From Sphingomonas sp. Leaf32 (GTDB taxonomy: Bacteria > Pseudomonadota > Alphaproteobacteria > Sphingomonadales > Sphingomonadaceae): a DNA stretch of 64,000 bases. The stretch covers positions 124,001-188,000 of the forward strand of contig NZ_LMLA01000009.1 in NCBI RefSeq assembly GCF_001421765.1. The letters run 5' to 3'. This document shows, one piece after another, positions 1 through 9,697 of this stretch. The translations under genes and the position numbers were made by a program. Below the pieces are notes generated by a model, which worked only from the letters and a program-made list of their open reading frames with translations, did not search any database and was not told the origin of the DNA. The stretch's first letter is position 1. Every line of letters starts with the position of its first letter.

Positions 1-167
1 CCGCGACCGCCCTGCCACACCCTCTCTGCGCCTCCGCGCCTCCGCGCGAAATCTACTCTTCTTTCAATCTCCCTCTCCGCCGCGCGAACCAGTCCTCCTG
101 CCCAACACCCCCAAGACAAACCCGAACAACCGGTGTAGGGCGTCCCGCCGCTGCCCGGAGCCTCCCC

Positions 168-1439
168 ATGTCCCTCGGCCTAGATTTCGGCACCACCAAT
201 TCCGTCCTCGCCCGCGCCGATGCCGATGGCGCGACCCTCGTGCCGCTCGACGGACCGGACGGGCCGGACGCGGTGTTCCGATCGGCGCTGTGCTTCTGGC
301 AGGACGACGTTCCCGGCGGCATCGCGGTGGAGGCCGGCCCATGGGCGATCGACGAATATCTCCACTATCCAGAGGGTTGCCGCTTTCTCCAGTCGTTCAA
401 GTCGGTCGCCGCCAGCCCCAGCTTCGACACCGCGCCGATCTTCACCAAACGCTACCGGTTCGAAGACCTCGGCCGCGCCTTTCTCGACCGGCTCGCCGCC
501 CGCGCGCACGGCGTCCTGAATGGCGCGAAGCGGATCGTCGTCGGCCGCCCGATCACCTATGCCGGCCACCGCCCCGACGAAGCGCTTGCCCGTCAGCGCT
601 ACGATGCGATGTTCGCCGCCCTGGGCGCTGAGATCGTCTATGTCTACGAACCGCTCGGCGCGGCGTTCAGCCATGCGGCGACGCTCAGCGACACCGCGAC
701 CATCCTCGTCGCCGATTTCGGCGGCGGCACCAGCGACTTTTCGGTCGTCCGATTGGAAGCCCCTGGCAGCGAGCGCCGCGCCCGGCCCTTGGGTCACGCC
801 GGCATCGGCATCGCCGGCGACCAGTTCGACCGCCGCATCCTCGACAAGCTGGTCCTGCCGCTGCTCGGCAAGGGCGGCACCTATCGATCGTTCGACAAGG
901 TGCTGGAGATTCCCGCCGGCCACTTCACCGACTTCACCGACTGGTCGCGCCTCGCCCTGATGCGCAACCGCAAGACGATGGCCGAACTCGACAAATTGCG
1001 CCGCGCCGCGACCGATCCAGCGGCGATCGAACGGATGATCGCGGTGATCGAGGGCGAACAGGGCTATCCGCTCTACGACGCGGTCGGGCAGGTGAAGCGC
1101 GCCTTGTCGCAGGGCGACGAAGCCACCTTCGCTTTCGACGGCGGCGGCATCGCCATCGAGGCTCAGGTAACGCGCAACCAGTTCGAGGCGTGGATCGCCG
1201 ACGACCTCGCCCGGATCATGGCGACCGTCGACCGCGCGCTGGACTCGGCCGGGCTGGACACCGCCGGCATCGACCGCGTGTTCCTGACCGGCGGAACCTC
1301 GCTCACCCCCGCCATCCGCCGCGCCTTCGCCGACCGGTTCGGGCAGGACCGGTTGGCCTCGGGCAACGAACTCACCTCGGTCGCCCACGGCCTCGCGCTG
1401 ATCGGGCAGCAGGATGACGTCGCGGCGTGGACGGCATAG
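168..1439 (+). CDS. yegD: Hsp70-family chaperone-like protein, YegD type
   Basis: This 423-residue protein has an actin-like Hsp70 nucleotide-binding fold. The phosphate-1 motif GLDFGTTNS is at residues 4-12, the phosphate-2 motif VADFGGGTSDFSVV is near residue 180, and the adenosine motif VFLTGGTS is near residue 370. It is much shorter than DnaK (about 640 residues) and lacks the substrate-binding domain, like E. coli YegD (about 450). A cytoplasmic ATPase with a chaperone-related role is therefore likely, but the partner is unknown. The ATG at 168 has a GGAG about 8 bases upstream. It is a monocistronic plus-strand gene convergent with the trehalase gene, and nothing in its context narrows the role. 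Confidence 0.88.
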   Translation: MSLGLDFGTTNSVLARADADGATLVPLDGPDGPDAVFRSALCFWQDDVPGGIAVEAGPWAIDEYLHYPEGCRFLQSFKSVAASPSFDTAPIFTKRYRFEDLGRAFLDRLAARAHGVLNGAKRIVVGRPITYAGHRPDEALARQRYDAMFAALGAEIVYVYEPLGAAFSHAATLSDTATILVADFGGGTSDFSVVRLEAPGSERRARPLGHAGIGIAGDQFDRRILDKLVLPLLGKGGTYRSFDKVLEIPAGHFTDFTDWSRLALMRNRKTMAELDKLRRAATDPAAIERMIAVIEGEQGYPLYDAVGQVKRALSQGDEATFAFDGGGIAIEAQVTRNQFEAWIADDLARIMATVDRALDSAGLDTAGIDRVFLTGGTSLTPAIRRAFADRFGQDRLASGNELTSVAHGLALIGQQDDVAAWTA

Positions 1440-1603
1440 GCTTTCCTACAGCCGCGCGGGGTGCCATCCTCGCCGACGCTCCTTGAACCGTCCGCCCCAA
1501 CCCCACTCCCGCGCAGGCAGGGGTACGATGAAGACAGAACTACAAAGGCCCGAACGCAACACCGCGACAAACCGCGCACGAGTGTGAACTTTGTGAACTT
1601 TGG
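1439..1603. repeat. Dispersed intergenic element, copy 1 (GTGTGAACTT family)
   Basis: This gap between two convergent genes begins with GCTTTCCTACA and ends with GTGTGAACTTTGTGAACTTT at 1582, followed by GG. The same two end blocks frame the gap at 32170-32286, with a diverged middle. Inside, at about 1505-1528, is one arm of the CCCGCGCAGGC palindrome family found elsewhere in the window. No gene is visible in it. Confidence 0.55.
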
Positions 1604-1611
1604 CCGCGCGA

Positions 1612-3183
1612 TTACCGCCCACCGCGCTTCATCAGCGCGCGCGTGACGCCGTTGGTCCACCCGAACCCGTCCTGCAACGGATACTCGCCGCCGCCGCCGG
1701 GCTTCACCTGCTCGACGTCATATTTTTCGACCAGTTTGCCCGACGCGGCATATTCGCGCTCGACCGTCGCGAGGAAGCGGGTGGCGATCTTGTCCGCCAG
1801 CGCGCGGTTGCCCGTCCGGTCCAGCCCGGCCACCGCGATCCATTGCAGCGGCGCCCAGCCATTGGGCTTGTCCCATTGCTGCCCGGTATCGACCGCCGTC
1901 GTGCGCAAGCCCCCCGGCGCCAGCAACTGCCGCTCAATGGTCGCGGCCACCCGTGTCGCGCGTGGCGCGGTCGTCAGCCCGACGAACAACGGATAGGCGG
2001 TCGCCGCCGTCACCCCCTTGCGCAGCACCTGCCGCCTGACGTCGTAATCGCCATAACGTCCCTCGGCCTCGCTCCACAGCCAGCGATCGATCGCCGCGCC
2101 GCGCTTCGTCGCCCGGTCGGCAAAGTCGCGCGCCGTCGCAAGGTCACCCGCCGCCGCCGCGCCCTCGGCAATCGCCCGCTCCATGCCCCATAGCAGGCTG
2201 TTGAGGTCGGCGGGCAGGATATTGGTCGTGTCGATCGTCGCCAGCGTGCGGCCATCGGCCAGCCAGCGCGACGAATAATCCCAGCCGCTCTCCGCCCCGG
2301 CACGCAGGTCGCCATAGGTGCCGCGCGCCGGTCGCCCGGCGACATTCGCCGTCTCGACATCCTCGCGCCACGATTCGTCGCGGGGGCTGGTCCGCGCGTC
2401 CCAATAATGTTGCAACACCGCTCCGTCGGTCAGCCTCACCGACCGTTCGGGCGATGTGAAGAACGCATATTCCCGCCGCAGCGCCGCCAGCCGCCGCGTC
2501 GCAACCTTCGGATCGCGGTTCTGCGACAGCCCCATCATCAGGTACAGGAACGGCGGCTGCGACCGACTGAGATAATAGCTCCGCGTGCCGTTGGGCACAT
2601 GGCCGTAGCGCTCGACCAGATCGACGAACCCGTCCAGCATCGATTCGACCAGGTCCTTCCGCCCATCGGCGACCAGCCCCAGCATCGTGAAATAGCTGTC
2701 CCAGTAATAGAGTTCGCGAAACCGCCCGCCCGGCACCACGAACCGGTCCTTGACCGCCAGCGCACTCGATCCCGCGGGCGGCGTCACCGGATCGCGCGTC
2801 AGATGCGGCCAGAGTTCGGCGATATGCCGTTCGATCGGCAGGCGCGGGCCATGGTCGGACTCGGGCACCGGGTCCAGTCCGGGCACGTCGAAATTGGCGA
2901 GGACGAAAGCCTTCAGCCCGGCATCGTCGAAATTGCCCTTGCGGAAATCGGCCAGGAGCGCGGCATCCGCTCGCTTCGGCACCGCATCCACGAACGTCTT
3001 TCCGTCGGGAAAGATACGCCGCATCTGCACCGCTTCGAACAGCGGGCCGAACCGGTCCGCCGGGGTCGCCACGCTCGCGGCGGGAAGGGCGGCAACCGTC
3101 CCCACCGGACGCGGACCATCGACGCTCGTACATCCCGCCAGCAAGGCCGGCATCAGCCAGCGACAGCTTCGAACGATCGTCAT
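1612..3183 (-). CDS. treA: Periplasmic alpha,alpha-trehalase lipoprotein (GH37)
   Basis: The enzyme hydrolyses trehalose to two glucose molecules. Both GH37 signatures are present: PGGRFRELYYWDSYF near residue 148 and QWDKPNGWAPLQW near residue 433. The 523-residue length fits the family. The start at 3183 is chosen because it gives MTIVRSCRW followed by a hydrophobic stretch and the lipobox LAGC, with Cys18 as the acylated residue. An upstream in-frame methionine at 3222 would bury the signal peptide. The protein should be a lipoprotein facing the periplasm. It lies convergent to the Hsp70-like gene and tandem, 60 bp downstream, to the FAH-family gene, with no obvious functional link. Confidence 0.93.
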   Translation of the reverse strand: MTIVRSCRWLMPALLAGCTSVDGPRPVGTVAALPAASVATPADRFGPLFEAVQMRRIFPDGKTFVDAVPKRADAALLADFRKGNFDDAGLKAFVLANFDVPGLDPVPESDHGPRLPIERHIAELWPHLTRDPVTPPAGSSALAVKDRFVVPGGRFRELYYWDSYFTMLGLVADGRKDLVESMLDGFVDLVERYGHVPNGTRSYYLSRSQPPFLYLMMGLSQNRDPKVATRRLAALRREYAFFTSPERSVRLTDGAVLQHYWDARTSPRDESWREDVETANVAGRPARGTYGDLRAGAESGWDYSSRWLADGRTLATIDTTNILPADLNSLLWGMERAIAEGAAAAGDLATARDFADRATKRGAAIDRWLWSEAEGRYGDYDVRRQVLRKGVTAATAYPLFVGLTTAPRATRVAATIERQLLAPGGLRTTAVDTGQQWDKPNGWAPLQWIAVAGLDRTGNRALADKIATRFLATVEREYAASGKLVEKYDVEQVKPGGGGEYPLQDGFGWTNGVTRALMKRGGR

Positions 3184-3243
3184 GACACCCCCGGACAGTT
3201 GCGATACCGGTTCAATCCGCAACCGCCGGGGGCGTTCCGTGGG

Positions 3244-4245
3244 TTATGCCACCGTCTGCTCGATCACGCCGAAGATCGGGTGATGCCGGTCGTCCTCGGC
3301 CCAGATGCGCACCGTGTCGCCGCTTTGCAGGAACGGCGTCTCCGCCTTGCCGCCCCGGATCGTCTCGACCGTGCGGATTTCGGCGAGGCAGGAATAGCCG
3401 ACGCCTCCGTCCGCCACCGGCTTGCCCGGACCGCCATCGCCGTCCCGGTTCGACACCGTGCCCGATCCGATGATCGTGCCCGCGCCCAGCGCCCGCGTCT
3501 TCGCGGCATGGGCGATCAACGTGCCGAAATCGAACGTCATGTCCTCACCCGCCTCGGCACGTCCGAACGGTTTGCCGTTCAGGTCGACGCACATCCGCCG
3601 GTGCAGCTTGCCGTCCCGCCACCAATCGCCCAGCGCGTCCGGGGTTACGAAGACGGGGGAGAAGGCCGACGCCGGCTTCGACTGGAAGAATCCGAACCCC
3701 TTGGCCAGTTCACCTGGGATCAGCCCGCGCAGCGACACGTCGTTGGTCAACCCGACCAGCCGCACCGCCGCCAGCGCCTCCTCGCGCGATGCGCCCTGCG
3801 CCACGTCACCGGTCACGACCACGACCTCGGCCTCGAAATCGCAGCCCCATGCCGCATCGCCCGGCGGGATCGGATCGCGCGGCCCCAGGAACCCGTCGGA
3901 CCCGCCCTGGTACATCAGCGGGTCGTGCCAGAAGCTGTCGGGCATCTCCGCCCCGCGCGCCTGCCGCACCAGCGCGACATGGTTCACATAAGCCGACCCG
4001 TCCGCCCATTGATAGGCGCGGGGCAGCGGCGACGCGGCGTCACGCTCATGGAAACGCTCCTTGGGGATCACGTCATGATCGAGATCGGTGGCGAGGTTGC
4101 GCAGGTCGCCTTCGTGCGCGTCCCAGTCGTCCAGCGCCGCCTGCAGCGTGGGCACGATCCCGCTGGCATCCGCATACCAGGCCAGATCGGTGGAAACGAC
4201 GACCAACCGGCCATCCCGGCCGTGCTTGAGGCTGGCGAGTTTCAT
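3244..4245 (-). CDS. Fumarylacetoacetate hydrolase (FAH) family enzyme
   Basis: This 333-residue protein has the FAH-fold catalytic core: an acidic metal-binding stretch (GCDFEAEVVVV), the KGFGFFQSKPASAFSP segment, and LGAGTIIGSGTVSN near the C-terminus. Members cleave or decarboxylate beta-diketo acids with a bound divalent metal, for example fumarylacetoacetate in tyrosine breakdown. No homogentisate-pathway genes lie beside it here, so the substrate is not assigned. The ATG at 4245 is preferred because AAGGAGAG sits about 8 bases upstream; a GTG nine bases earlier is possible but poorly placed. The protein is cytoplasmic, with no signal peptide. Confidence 0.85.
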   Translation of the reverse strand: MKLASLKHGRDGRLVVVSTDLAWYADASGIVPTLQAALDDWDAHEGDLRNLATDLDHDVIPKERFHERDAASPLPRAYQWADGSAYVNHVALVRQARGAEMPDSFWHDPLMYQGGSDGFLGPRDPIPPGDAAWGCDFEAEVVVVTGDVAQGASREEALAAVRLVGLTNDVSLRGLIPGELAKGFGFFQSKPASAFSPVFVTPDALGDWWRDGKLHRRMCVDLNGKPFGRAEAGEDMTFDFGTLIAHAAKTRALGAGTIIGSGTVSNRDGDGGPGKPVADGGVGYSCLAEIRTVETIRGGKAETPFLQSGDTVRIWAEDDRHHPIFGVIEQTVA

Positions 4246-4369
4246 GCGGCACACTCTCCTTCACTGTTCTGCCCCCGGTTTGCGCGTCGTCGCGCATAAT
4301 GTCGAGCCGCCGTCTACATCGTTCGTTAGGACGTGCCGTCGCAGGGTCCGACGCCGAAGGGAACATCCC

Positions 4370-4819
4370 ATGCAGCTCGAACGCAAGACACTGGTCGCGG
4401 AGCATGTCGAACTGGGCGCGGTGATCGGCGACCTGTTGCACCACGCCGCCCGGCGCCCCCCGCCCATCGCCGACATCGCGCAGCTACGCTGGCGGATGAG
4501 CCGCCTGCTGCTCGCCCATCTGGCAAAGGAGGATCGACTGCTCCACCCGATGCTCCAGCGTAGCGGCGATCCCGCCGTCGCCGCGCTATCGCGCCGGTTC
4601 GAGGCGGAGATGGGCGGCCTGTCCGACGGCTTCAAAGCCTATATGCAGGATTGGGACGCAGGGCGGATCGAGGCGCGGCCCGATGCCTTCGAAGCGGCGT
4701 CCAGGGCGCTGGCGGCGGCGCTGGCCGACCGCATCCGTCGCGAGGAAACGCAACTCTATCGTCACATTCCGGGTGACCGGACCGCCGGCGAGGTGGACGC
4801 GGACGTCGTACGGCCCTAG
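4370..4819 (+). CDS. Hemerythrin HHE cation-binding domain protein
   Basis: This small 149-residue helical protein has histidines and glutamates spaced as in hemerythrin-like HHE domains: EHVELG near residue 11, [16 protein letters not shown] near residue 50 and [10 protein letters not shown] near residue 125. Such domains hold a di-iron centre and act in oxygen, nitric oxide or iron sensing and storage. No second domain is fused to it. The start has AAGGGAA about 6 bases upstream. It lies divergent from the FAH gene and 31 bp upstream of purA, so co-transcription with purA is possible but not shown. Confidence 0.8.
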   Translation: MQLERKTLVAEHVELGAVIGDLLHHAARRPPPIADIAQLRWRMSRLLLAHLAKEDRLLHPMLQRSGDPAVAALSRRFEAEMGGLSDGFKAYMQDWDAGRIEARPDAFEAASRALAAALADRIRREETQLYRHIPGDRTAGEVDADVVRP

Positions 4820-4850
4820 TGGATCGCGGAAACGCGCATTGCATGAGGGT

Positions 4851-6146
4851 ATGGACGTGGCGAACGTAGCGGTGATCGGCGCCCAATGGGGTGACGAGGG
4901 CAAGGGCAAGATCGTCGACTGGCTGGCGGAACGCGCCGACATGGTCGTCCGGTTCCAGGGCGGTCACAATGCCGGCCACACGCTGGTCGTCGGCGGCACG
5001 ACCTACAAGCTGTCGCTGCTCCCCTCGGGCATCGTGCGCGGCACGCCGTCGGTGGTCGGCAACGGCGTGGTGCTCGACCCTTGGGCGCTGAAGGCGGAGG
5101 TCGAACGGCTGCGCGACCAGGGCGTCTCGGTCACGCCCGACACCCTGATGATCGCCGAGACCTGCGCGCTGATCCTCCCCTTCCACCGCGACCTCGACGG
5201 CCTGCGCGAGGACGCCAGCGGCGCCGGCAAGATCGGCACCACCCGGCGCGGCATCGGTCCGGCGTACGAGGATAAGGTTGGCCGCCGCGCGATCCGCGTC
5301 TGCGACCTCGCCCATCTCGACCAGCTGGAACCGCAGCTCGACCGGCTGACCGCGCATCACGACGCGCTGCGCGCCGGCTTCAACGAACCGGCGATCGACC
5401 GCGCGGCCCTCGTCGCCGAACTGCGCGAGATCGCCGATTTCGTCCTGCCCTATGCCCAGCCGGTGTGGCGTGTGCTGGCGCAGGCCAAGGCGACCGGCAA
5501 GCGCATCCTGTTCGAAGGCGCGCAGGGCGTGCTGCTCGACATCGACCACGGCACCTATCCGTTCGTCACCTCGTCCAACACCATCGCCGGCACGGCGGCG
5601 GGCGGTTCGGGCATGGGTCCGGGTGCGGTCGGCTTCGTGCTGGGCATCGCCAAGGCGTACACCACCCGCGTCGGCTCCGGCCCCTTCCCGACCGAGCTGG
5701 AGAATGAAACCGGCGAGCGGCTGGGCGTGCGCGGGCATGAGTTCGGCACCGTCACCGGTCGCAAGCGCCGCTGCGGCTGGTTCGACAGCGTGCTGGTGCG
5801 ACAGGCGGCGGCGGTCGGCGGCATCACCGGCATCGCCCTGACCAAGATCGACGTACTCGACGGGTTCGAGGAAGTGGCGATCTGCACCGGCTATCGCCTC
5901 GGCGATCAGGTGCTCGACTATTTCCCCGCCCATGCCGCCGATCAGGCGGGCGTGGAGCCGATCTACGAAACCATGCCCGGCTGGTCGGAGTCGACCGCCG
6001 GCGCGCGTAGCTGGGCCGAACTGCCCGCACAGGCGATCAAATATATCCGCCGGATCGAAGAGCTGATCCAGTGCCCGGTGACGCTGGTATCGACCAGCCC
6101 CGAGCGCGACGACACGATCCTCGTGCGCGATCCCTTCGCGGATTGA
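4851..6146 (+). CDS. purA: Adenylosuccinate synthetase
   Basis: PurA joins IMP and aspartate using GTP, the first committed step from IMP to AMP. The 431-residue length is standard. Visible hallmarks are the GTP-binding GDEGKGK at residues 14-20, the catalytic aspartate within it, and [15 protein letters not shown] around residue 40 with the catalytic histidine. [14 protein letters not shown] and the [10 protein letters not shown] segment follow. The reading frame stays open far upstream to 4683, but the family N-terminus ([14 protein letters not shown]) begins at 4851, with GAGGGT just before it. The product is cytoplasmic. Confidence 0.97.
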   Translation: MDVANVAVIGAQWGDEGKGKIVDWLAERADMVVRFQGGHNAGHTLVVGGTTYKLSLLPSGIVRGTPSVVGNGVVLDPWALKAEVERLRDQGVSVTPDTLMIAETCALILPFHRDLDGLREDASGAGKIGTTRRGIGPAYEDKVGRRAIRVCDLAHLDQLEPQLDRLTAHHDALRAGFNEPAIDRAALVAELREIADFVLPYAQPVWRVLAQAKATGKRILFEGAQGVLLDIDHGTYPFVTSSNTIAGTAAGGSGMGPGAVGFVLGIAKAYTTRVGSGPFPTELENETGERLGVRGHEFGTVTGRKRRCGWFDSVLVRQAAAVGGITGIALTKIDVLDGFEEVAICTGYRLGDQVLDYFPAHAADQAGVEPIYETMPGWSESTAGARSWAELPAQAIKYIRRIEELIQCPVTLVSTSPERDDTILVRDPFAD

Positions 6147-6195
6147 GGGAACGCTCCCGCCCTGTTCGCGTCGAGCAGAGGCGCATCTCCTCCAT

Positions 6196-6368
6196 CCGTT
6201 CGTGCTGAGTAGGGGCTGAGCTTGTCGAGGATGATTGGGTCGGATCGTCCCCCGGACGATCCTGAACCATGCGGGGCATGGTTCACCCAATCATTATCGA
6301 AGCACTTGGCTGGAGGCGGTCCTTCGATACGCCATTTCGACAAGCTCAATGGCTACTCAGGACGAACG
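6196..6368. repeat. REP-like inverted repeat, family A, copy 1
   Basis: The left arm reads CCGTTCGTGCTGAGTAGGGG and continues to TGTCGAG. The right arm is its near-exact reverse complement, ending in GGCTACTCAGGACGAACGG. A second smaller inverted repeat lies between them (GATTGGGT ... ACCCAATC, 6234-6291). The element fills most of the 302-bp gap between purA and the minus-strand secreted-protein gene. The same arms occur at 23397-23507 and 32011-32124. Confidence 0.85.
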
Positions 6369-6404
6369 GAGTGGGTGGAAGTCGTCCGACTCTATGAAAC
6401 GAAA

Positions 6405-6436
6405 AGGCCCGCCCGGATCGCTCCGGGCGGGCCTTT
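6405..6436 (-). terminator. Rho-independent terminator
   Basis: A perfect 12-bp stem (GGCCCGCCCGGA at 6406-6417 and its complement at 6422-6433) has a 4-base loop. Read on the minus strand it is followed by TTTTCGTTT, and on the plus strand by TTT. It lies 13 bp beyond the stop of the minus-strand secreted-protein gene, for which it is the natural terminator. It could also stop readthrough from purA. Confidence 0.85.
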
Positions 6437-6448
6437 GCAGTTAACCGC

Positions 6449-6751
6449 TTATCGCGGCGTGCCGGTGGTCGGCGGAGTAGTCGGCGTGCTGCCCGTCGTG
6501 GCGGGCGGCGTCGTATCGTCCGTCGTGGTGTCGTCGGTCTTCGTTTCGCCCGGCCGGTTGGGATCGGTCGGCGCGTCTACCGGATTGGTGGGGCCGGTCG
6601 TCTGCGGTGCGGGCTGGGTCGGCCGCATCGGGTCCGGCGTGCCCTGCGTCGTCGTCGGCTGGGTCGGCTGGGTCTGGGTCGGTGCCACCTGCGCGACGGC
6701 CGCGGTCGAACCGCACAGGATCAGCAGGCTCGTGACAATGGTCTTGCGCAT
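6449..6751 (-). CDS. Small secreted Thr/Pro-rich low-complexity protein
   Basis: This 100-residue protein begins MRKTIVTSLLILCGSTAAVA, a clear signal peptide with a probable cut after AVAQ. The rest is almost wholly Thr, Pro, Gln, Gly and Asp, with PTQTQPTQPTT-like runs and no predicted fold. The start is well supported: AAGGAG lies about 8 bases before the ATG. No family is recognised. It is probably a periplasmic or surface disordered linker-like protein. It is a single gene with its own strong terminator just downstream. Confidence 0.7.
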   Translation of the reverse strand: MRKTIVTSLLILCGSTAAVAQVAPTQTQPTQPTTTQGTPDPMRPTQPAPQTTGPTNPVDAPTDPNRPGETKTDDTTTDDTTPPATTGSTPTTPPTTGTPR

Positions 6752-7308
6752 CGAAATTCTCCTTGCATCAAGCAATGGGTTCAATGCCTTGGCCCGGTAG
6801 AAGGGTCCGCCGGTTCCGATCGGCTCATCGCGCGGGAGGGTCGGAACGGGGTCGGGCCGTGGCACGACGACGACCGGTCGCCCCGCCCTTGGCCCGATCG
6901 TTGCCTTGCGGGGGTGCGGCATCCCGTTGTGGAACGCTGTGTATCCAAGTGGACGCTCTCGGCCTGCATTGGGATGACGCTTGCGGCTTCCGGTTGGACC
7001 GGTAGCTTGGGACGACACCGGCAGTGGCTCATTAGTACGGATCGACATGCAGCGGCCGATCGTCACCCCGGACTTGTTTCGGGGTCCACGGTGCAGCGAT
7101 CGGTGCAGCCAGCGTTTCTCAGGACAGCGCAAGCAGCGAAGTGGACCCCGGAACACGTCCGGGGTGACGAAGGGATTGTGCGTCGCTCAGCGATCACCCT
7201 CGGATCGGCTGAACGTCGATCGGCCCTGGAACCCTCAGCACGTCACCCCGGACTCGATCCGGGGTCCCGCTTCCTGTTCTATTCGCCGGATGCCATGGCC
7301 AGTCGAGC
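6752..7308. other. 557-bp gap without a gene, carrying family B repeats
   Basis: No credible coding frame is seen. It contains an inverted pair of the CGTCACCCCGGACTTG family (arms at 7061-7090 and 7142-7169) and a third arm at 7241-7274. The part next to 6751 must hold the promoter of the secreted-protein gene, but no clear -35/-10 pair could be picked out. Confidence 0.6.
7061..7274. repeat. Family B palindromic repeats (CACCCCGGA...TCCGGGGT)
   Basis: Three arms are visible. CGTCACCCCGGACTTG with CGGGGTCCAC is at 7061, its inverted partner GTGGACCCCGG ... CCGGGGTGACGA ends at 7169, and a further arm starting CGTCACCCCGGACTCG is at 7241. Each arm can itself fold through CCCCGGA / TCCGGGG. 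Further copies are at 27522-27609 and 62767-62800. All are intergenic. Confidence 0.75.
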
Positions 7309-8376
7309 CTATCCCACCTGTCCGCGATGCCGCAGCTTCTGGTCGGCCAGCACCAGCGCGACCATCGCCTCGACCACCGGCACGCCGCGAATGCCGACAC
7401 AGGGGTCGTGCCGGCCCTTGGTAGCGATCGTCGTCGCCTGCCCGTCCGGCCCGATCGTCTCGACCGGGGTCAGGATCGAACTCGTCGGCTTGAATGCTAC
7501 CCGCAACGTCACCGGCTGCCCGGTCGAGATACCCCCAGCAATCCCGCCGGCATGGTTCGCCAGGAACTCGACACCGCCCGCCCCCGGTCGCATCGGATCG
7601 GCATTCGCTTCACCCGATAGCGCCGCCGCCGCGAAGCCGTCGCCGATCTCGACGCCCTTCACCGCGTTGATCGACATGGCGGCGCTCGCCAGTTCAGCGT
7701 CGAGCTTGGCATAGAGCGGCGCGCCCCAGCCGGCCGGCACGCCCTCCGCCCGACACGCGACGACCGCCCCCAGCGACGACCCTGCCTTGCGCGCGCCGTC
7801 GACCAGCGCTTCCCACCGCGCCGCCGCCGCCGCATCGGGGCAGAAGAACGGGTTGCGGCCGATCTCCGCCGCGTCGAACGCCGCCGGATCGATCGCATCG
7901 CCGCCGATCGATTCGACCCAGGCGGTGATCGTCACCTCCGGGATCACCAGCCGCGCCACCGCGCCGGCCGCCACCCGCGCCGCCGTCTCGCGCGCCGACG
8001 ACCGTCCGCCGCCACGATAGTCGCGAAAGCCGTATTTCGCGTCATAGGCATAATCGGCATGGCCGGGACGATAGGCCTTCGCGACGTCCGAATAATCCTT
8101 CGACCGCTGGTCGACATTCTCGATCATCAGGCTGATCGGCGTGCCGGTCGTGCGCCCGTCGAACACGCCCGACAGGATGCGCACCGCATCCGGCTCGCGC
8201 CGCTGCGTCGTGAAGCGACTGGTGCCCGGCCGCCGCGCGTCGAGGAACGGCTGGATGTCCGCCGCGCTGAGCGTCAGTCCCGGCGGACACCCGTCGACCA
8301 CCGCGCCCAGCGCCGGCCCATGGCTCTCGCCCCAGGTCGTGAAGCGAAACAGATGCCCGAAGCTGTTGTGGCTCAT
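7309..8376 (-). CDS. aroC: Chorismate synthase
   Basis: AroC converts EPSP to chorismate, the last step of the shikimate pathway, using reduced FMN. The 355-residue length and motifs match the family: [11 protein letters not shown] at residues 14-24, RPGTSRFTT near residue 48, and [19 protein letters not shown] near residue 125. The start at 8376 gives the standard MSHNSFG N-terminus; a longer frame upstream to 8439 lies inside the GNAT gene. It overlaps the GNAT gene by 4 bases (ATGA), so it is the last gene of the dnaJ-like / yihY / fabI / GNAT / aroC series. It is cytoplasmic. Confidence 0.97.
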   Translation of the reverse strand: MSHNSFGHLFRFTTWGESHGPALGAVVDGCPPGLTLSAADIQPFLDARRPGTSRFTTQRREPDAVRILSGVFDGRTTGTPISLMIENVDQRSKDYSDVAKAYRPGHADYAYDAKYGFRDYRGGGRSSARETAARVAAGAVARLVIPEVTITAWVESIGGDAIDPAAFDAAEIGRNPFFCPDAAAAARWEALVDGARKAGSSLGAVVACRAEGVPAGWGAPLYAKLDAELASAAMSINAVKGVEIGDGFAAAALSGEANADPMRPGAGGVEFLANHAGGIAGGISTGQPVTLRVAFKPTSSILTPVETIGPDGQATTIATKGRHDPCVGIRGVPVVEAMVALVLADQKLRHRGQVG

Positions 8377-8888
8377 GCGTCCTCCCCCAATGCCGCAAAG
8401 GCGCGGGCATGGCTCGCCGCGCCGGGTGTGTGGACGCACGGTCCGTCGTTCAGGCGGATGCCCAGCAGATACTCACCGGCATAGGGACTGTCGAACCCGC
8501 GCGCCGTGGCCGCCTCGAACCCGAAGCGGCCATAATAAGCCGGATCGCCCAGCACGAAGCCCAGCTCCACGCCGGCACTACGCAGATGCGCGATGGCGGC
8601 GGCGACCAGCGCCTCGCCGACGCCCTGCCCCCGCGCTCCCTTCGCCACCGCCAGCGGGGCAACGGCGACCGCCGCGATCTCGCGCGTATCGGCGGTGACC
8701 TGCATCCGGCTGGCGGCAATCATCCCGACCACCACGCCCGCATCCTCGGCGACCAGCACCAGCACCAGATCGCCGTCGATCGCCAATTGCTGGACCAGCC
8801 GCGCCTCTTCTTCACGCGGGAAACAGGCGCGCAGCAACGCATCGACCGCCGGCGCGTCCGCGCCGGTCGCCGCCCGGATGACGCTCAT
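8373..8888 (-). CDS. GNAT-family N-acetyltransferase
   Basis: This 171-residue single-domain protein has the GNAT acetyl-CoA loop [21 protein letters not shown] (Q/RxxGxG/A form) near residue 85, preceded by the VAVAPLAV beta-strand. [14 protein letters not shown], typical of YhbS-like members, lies near residue 120. The acceptor substrate is not readable from sequence. The gene starts 5 bp after fabI and overlaps aroC by 4 bp, which points to co-translation, but its link with fatty-acid or aromatic synthesis is unproven. Confidence 0.85.
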   Translation of the reverse strand: MSVIRAATGADAPAVDALLRACFPREEEARLVQQLAIDGDLVLVLVAEDAGVVVGMIAASRMQVTADTREIAAVAVAPLAVAKGARGQGVGEALVAAAIAHLRSAGVELGFVLGDPAYYGRFGFEAATARGFDSPYAGEYLLGIRLNDGPCVHTPGAASHARAFAALGEDA

Positions 8889-8893
8889 GGGCG

Positions 8894-9697
8894 TCAGGCC
8901 AGCGCGATGTCAGGCGCGTCCTCGGCCTTCATGCCGATGACGTTGTAGCCGGCGTCGACATGGTGGATCTCGCCGGTCACGCCGCTCGACAGGTCGCTCA
9001 GCAGATACAGCCCCGCCCCGCCGACATCGTCGATCGTGACGTTGCGGCGCAGCGGCGAGTTCAGTTCGTTCCACTTCAGGATGTAGCGGAAATCGCCGAT
9101 ACCGCTGGCAGCCAACGTCTTGATCGGACCGGCCGAAATCGCGTTCACCCGGATATTCTCCGGCCCCATGTCCATCGCGAGGTACTTGACCGACATGTCG
9201 AGCGCCGCCTTGGCGACACCCATGACGTTGTAATGCGGCACGACCTTTTCCGACCCGTAATAGGTCAGCGTCAGCAGCGATCCGCCATTGGGCATCAGCG
9301 CGCGGGCGCGCCTGGCGACGGCGGTGAAGGAATAGACGCTGATGTTCATCGTCATCAGGAAATTGTCGAGGCTGGTGTCGTAATAATGCCCGCGCAGCTC
9401 GTTCTTGTCCGAAAAGCCGATGGCATGGACCACGAAATCGATCGTCGGCCAGCGCGCGGCGATCGTATCGAACGCGGTGTCGAGCGCGCCCATGTCGGAC
9501 ACGTCGCATTCGATCAGGAAGTCGGCGCCCAGTTCGGTGGCCAGCGGCCGCACGCGGCGCTCCAGCGCCTCACCCTGATAAGTGAAGGCCAGTTCGGCCC
9601 CCTGCGCGGCAAGCTGCTTGGCGATGCCCCAGGCCAGCGACCGATCGTTGGCGAGGCCCATGATGACCCCCCGCTTGCCCTGCATCAAACCGTTCAC
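8894..9697 (-). CDS. fabI: Enoyl-ACP reductase (NADH), FabI
   Basis: FabI reduces the enoyl-ACP double bond in the last step of each fatty-acid elongation cycle. The 267-residue SDR-like protein has the FabI nucleotide motif GLANDRSLAWGIAKQLA at residues 14-30 and the catalytic Tyr-x6-Lys as YNVMGVAK. The LTYYGSEKVVPHYN stretch is characteristic of FabI rather than FabL or FabV. The start codon overlaps the end of the yihY-family gene by 4 bp. It is the likely target of triclosan-type inhibitors, by family knowledge. Confidence 0.96.
   Translation of the reverse strand: MNGLMQGKRGVIMGLANDRSLAWGIAKQLAAQGAELAFTYQGEALERRVRPLATELGADFLIECDVSDMGALDTAFDTIAARWPTIDFVVHAIGFSDKNELRGHYYDTSLDNFLMTMNISVYSFTAVARRARALMPNGGSLLTLTYYGSEKVVPHYNVMGVAKAALDMSVKYLAMDMGPENIRVNAISAGPIKTLAASGIGDFRYILKWNELNSPLRRNVTIDDVGGAGLYLLSDLSSGVTGEIHHVDAGYNVIGMKAEDAPDIALA

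Noticed and set aside
180..1388. Long antisense frames opposite almost every gene (for example opposite the Hsp70-like, purA and drmD genes)
   Set aside because: High GC keeps opposite frames open; they lack family motifs and proper ribosome-binding sites.
4683..4850. A 56-residue N-terminal extension of PurA
   Set aside because: It overlaps the hemerythrin gene in another frame and precedes the conserved PurA N-terminus at 4851.
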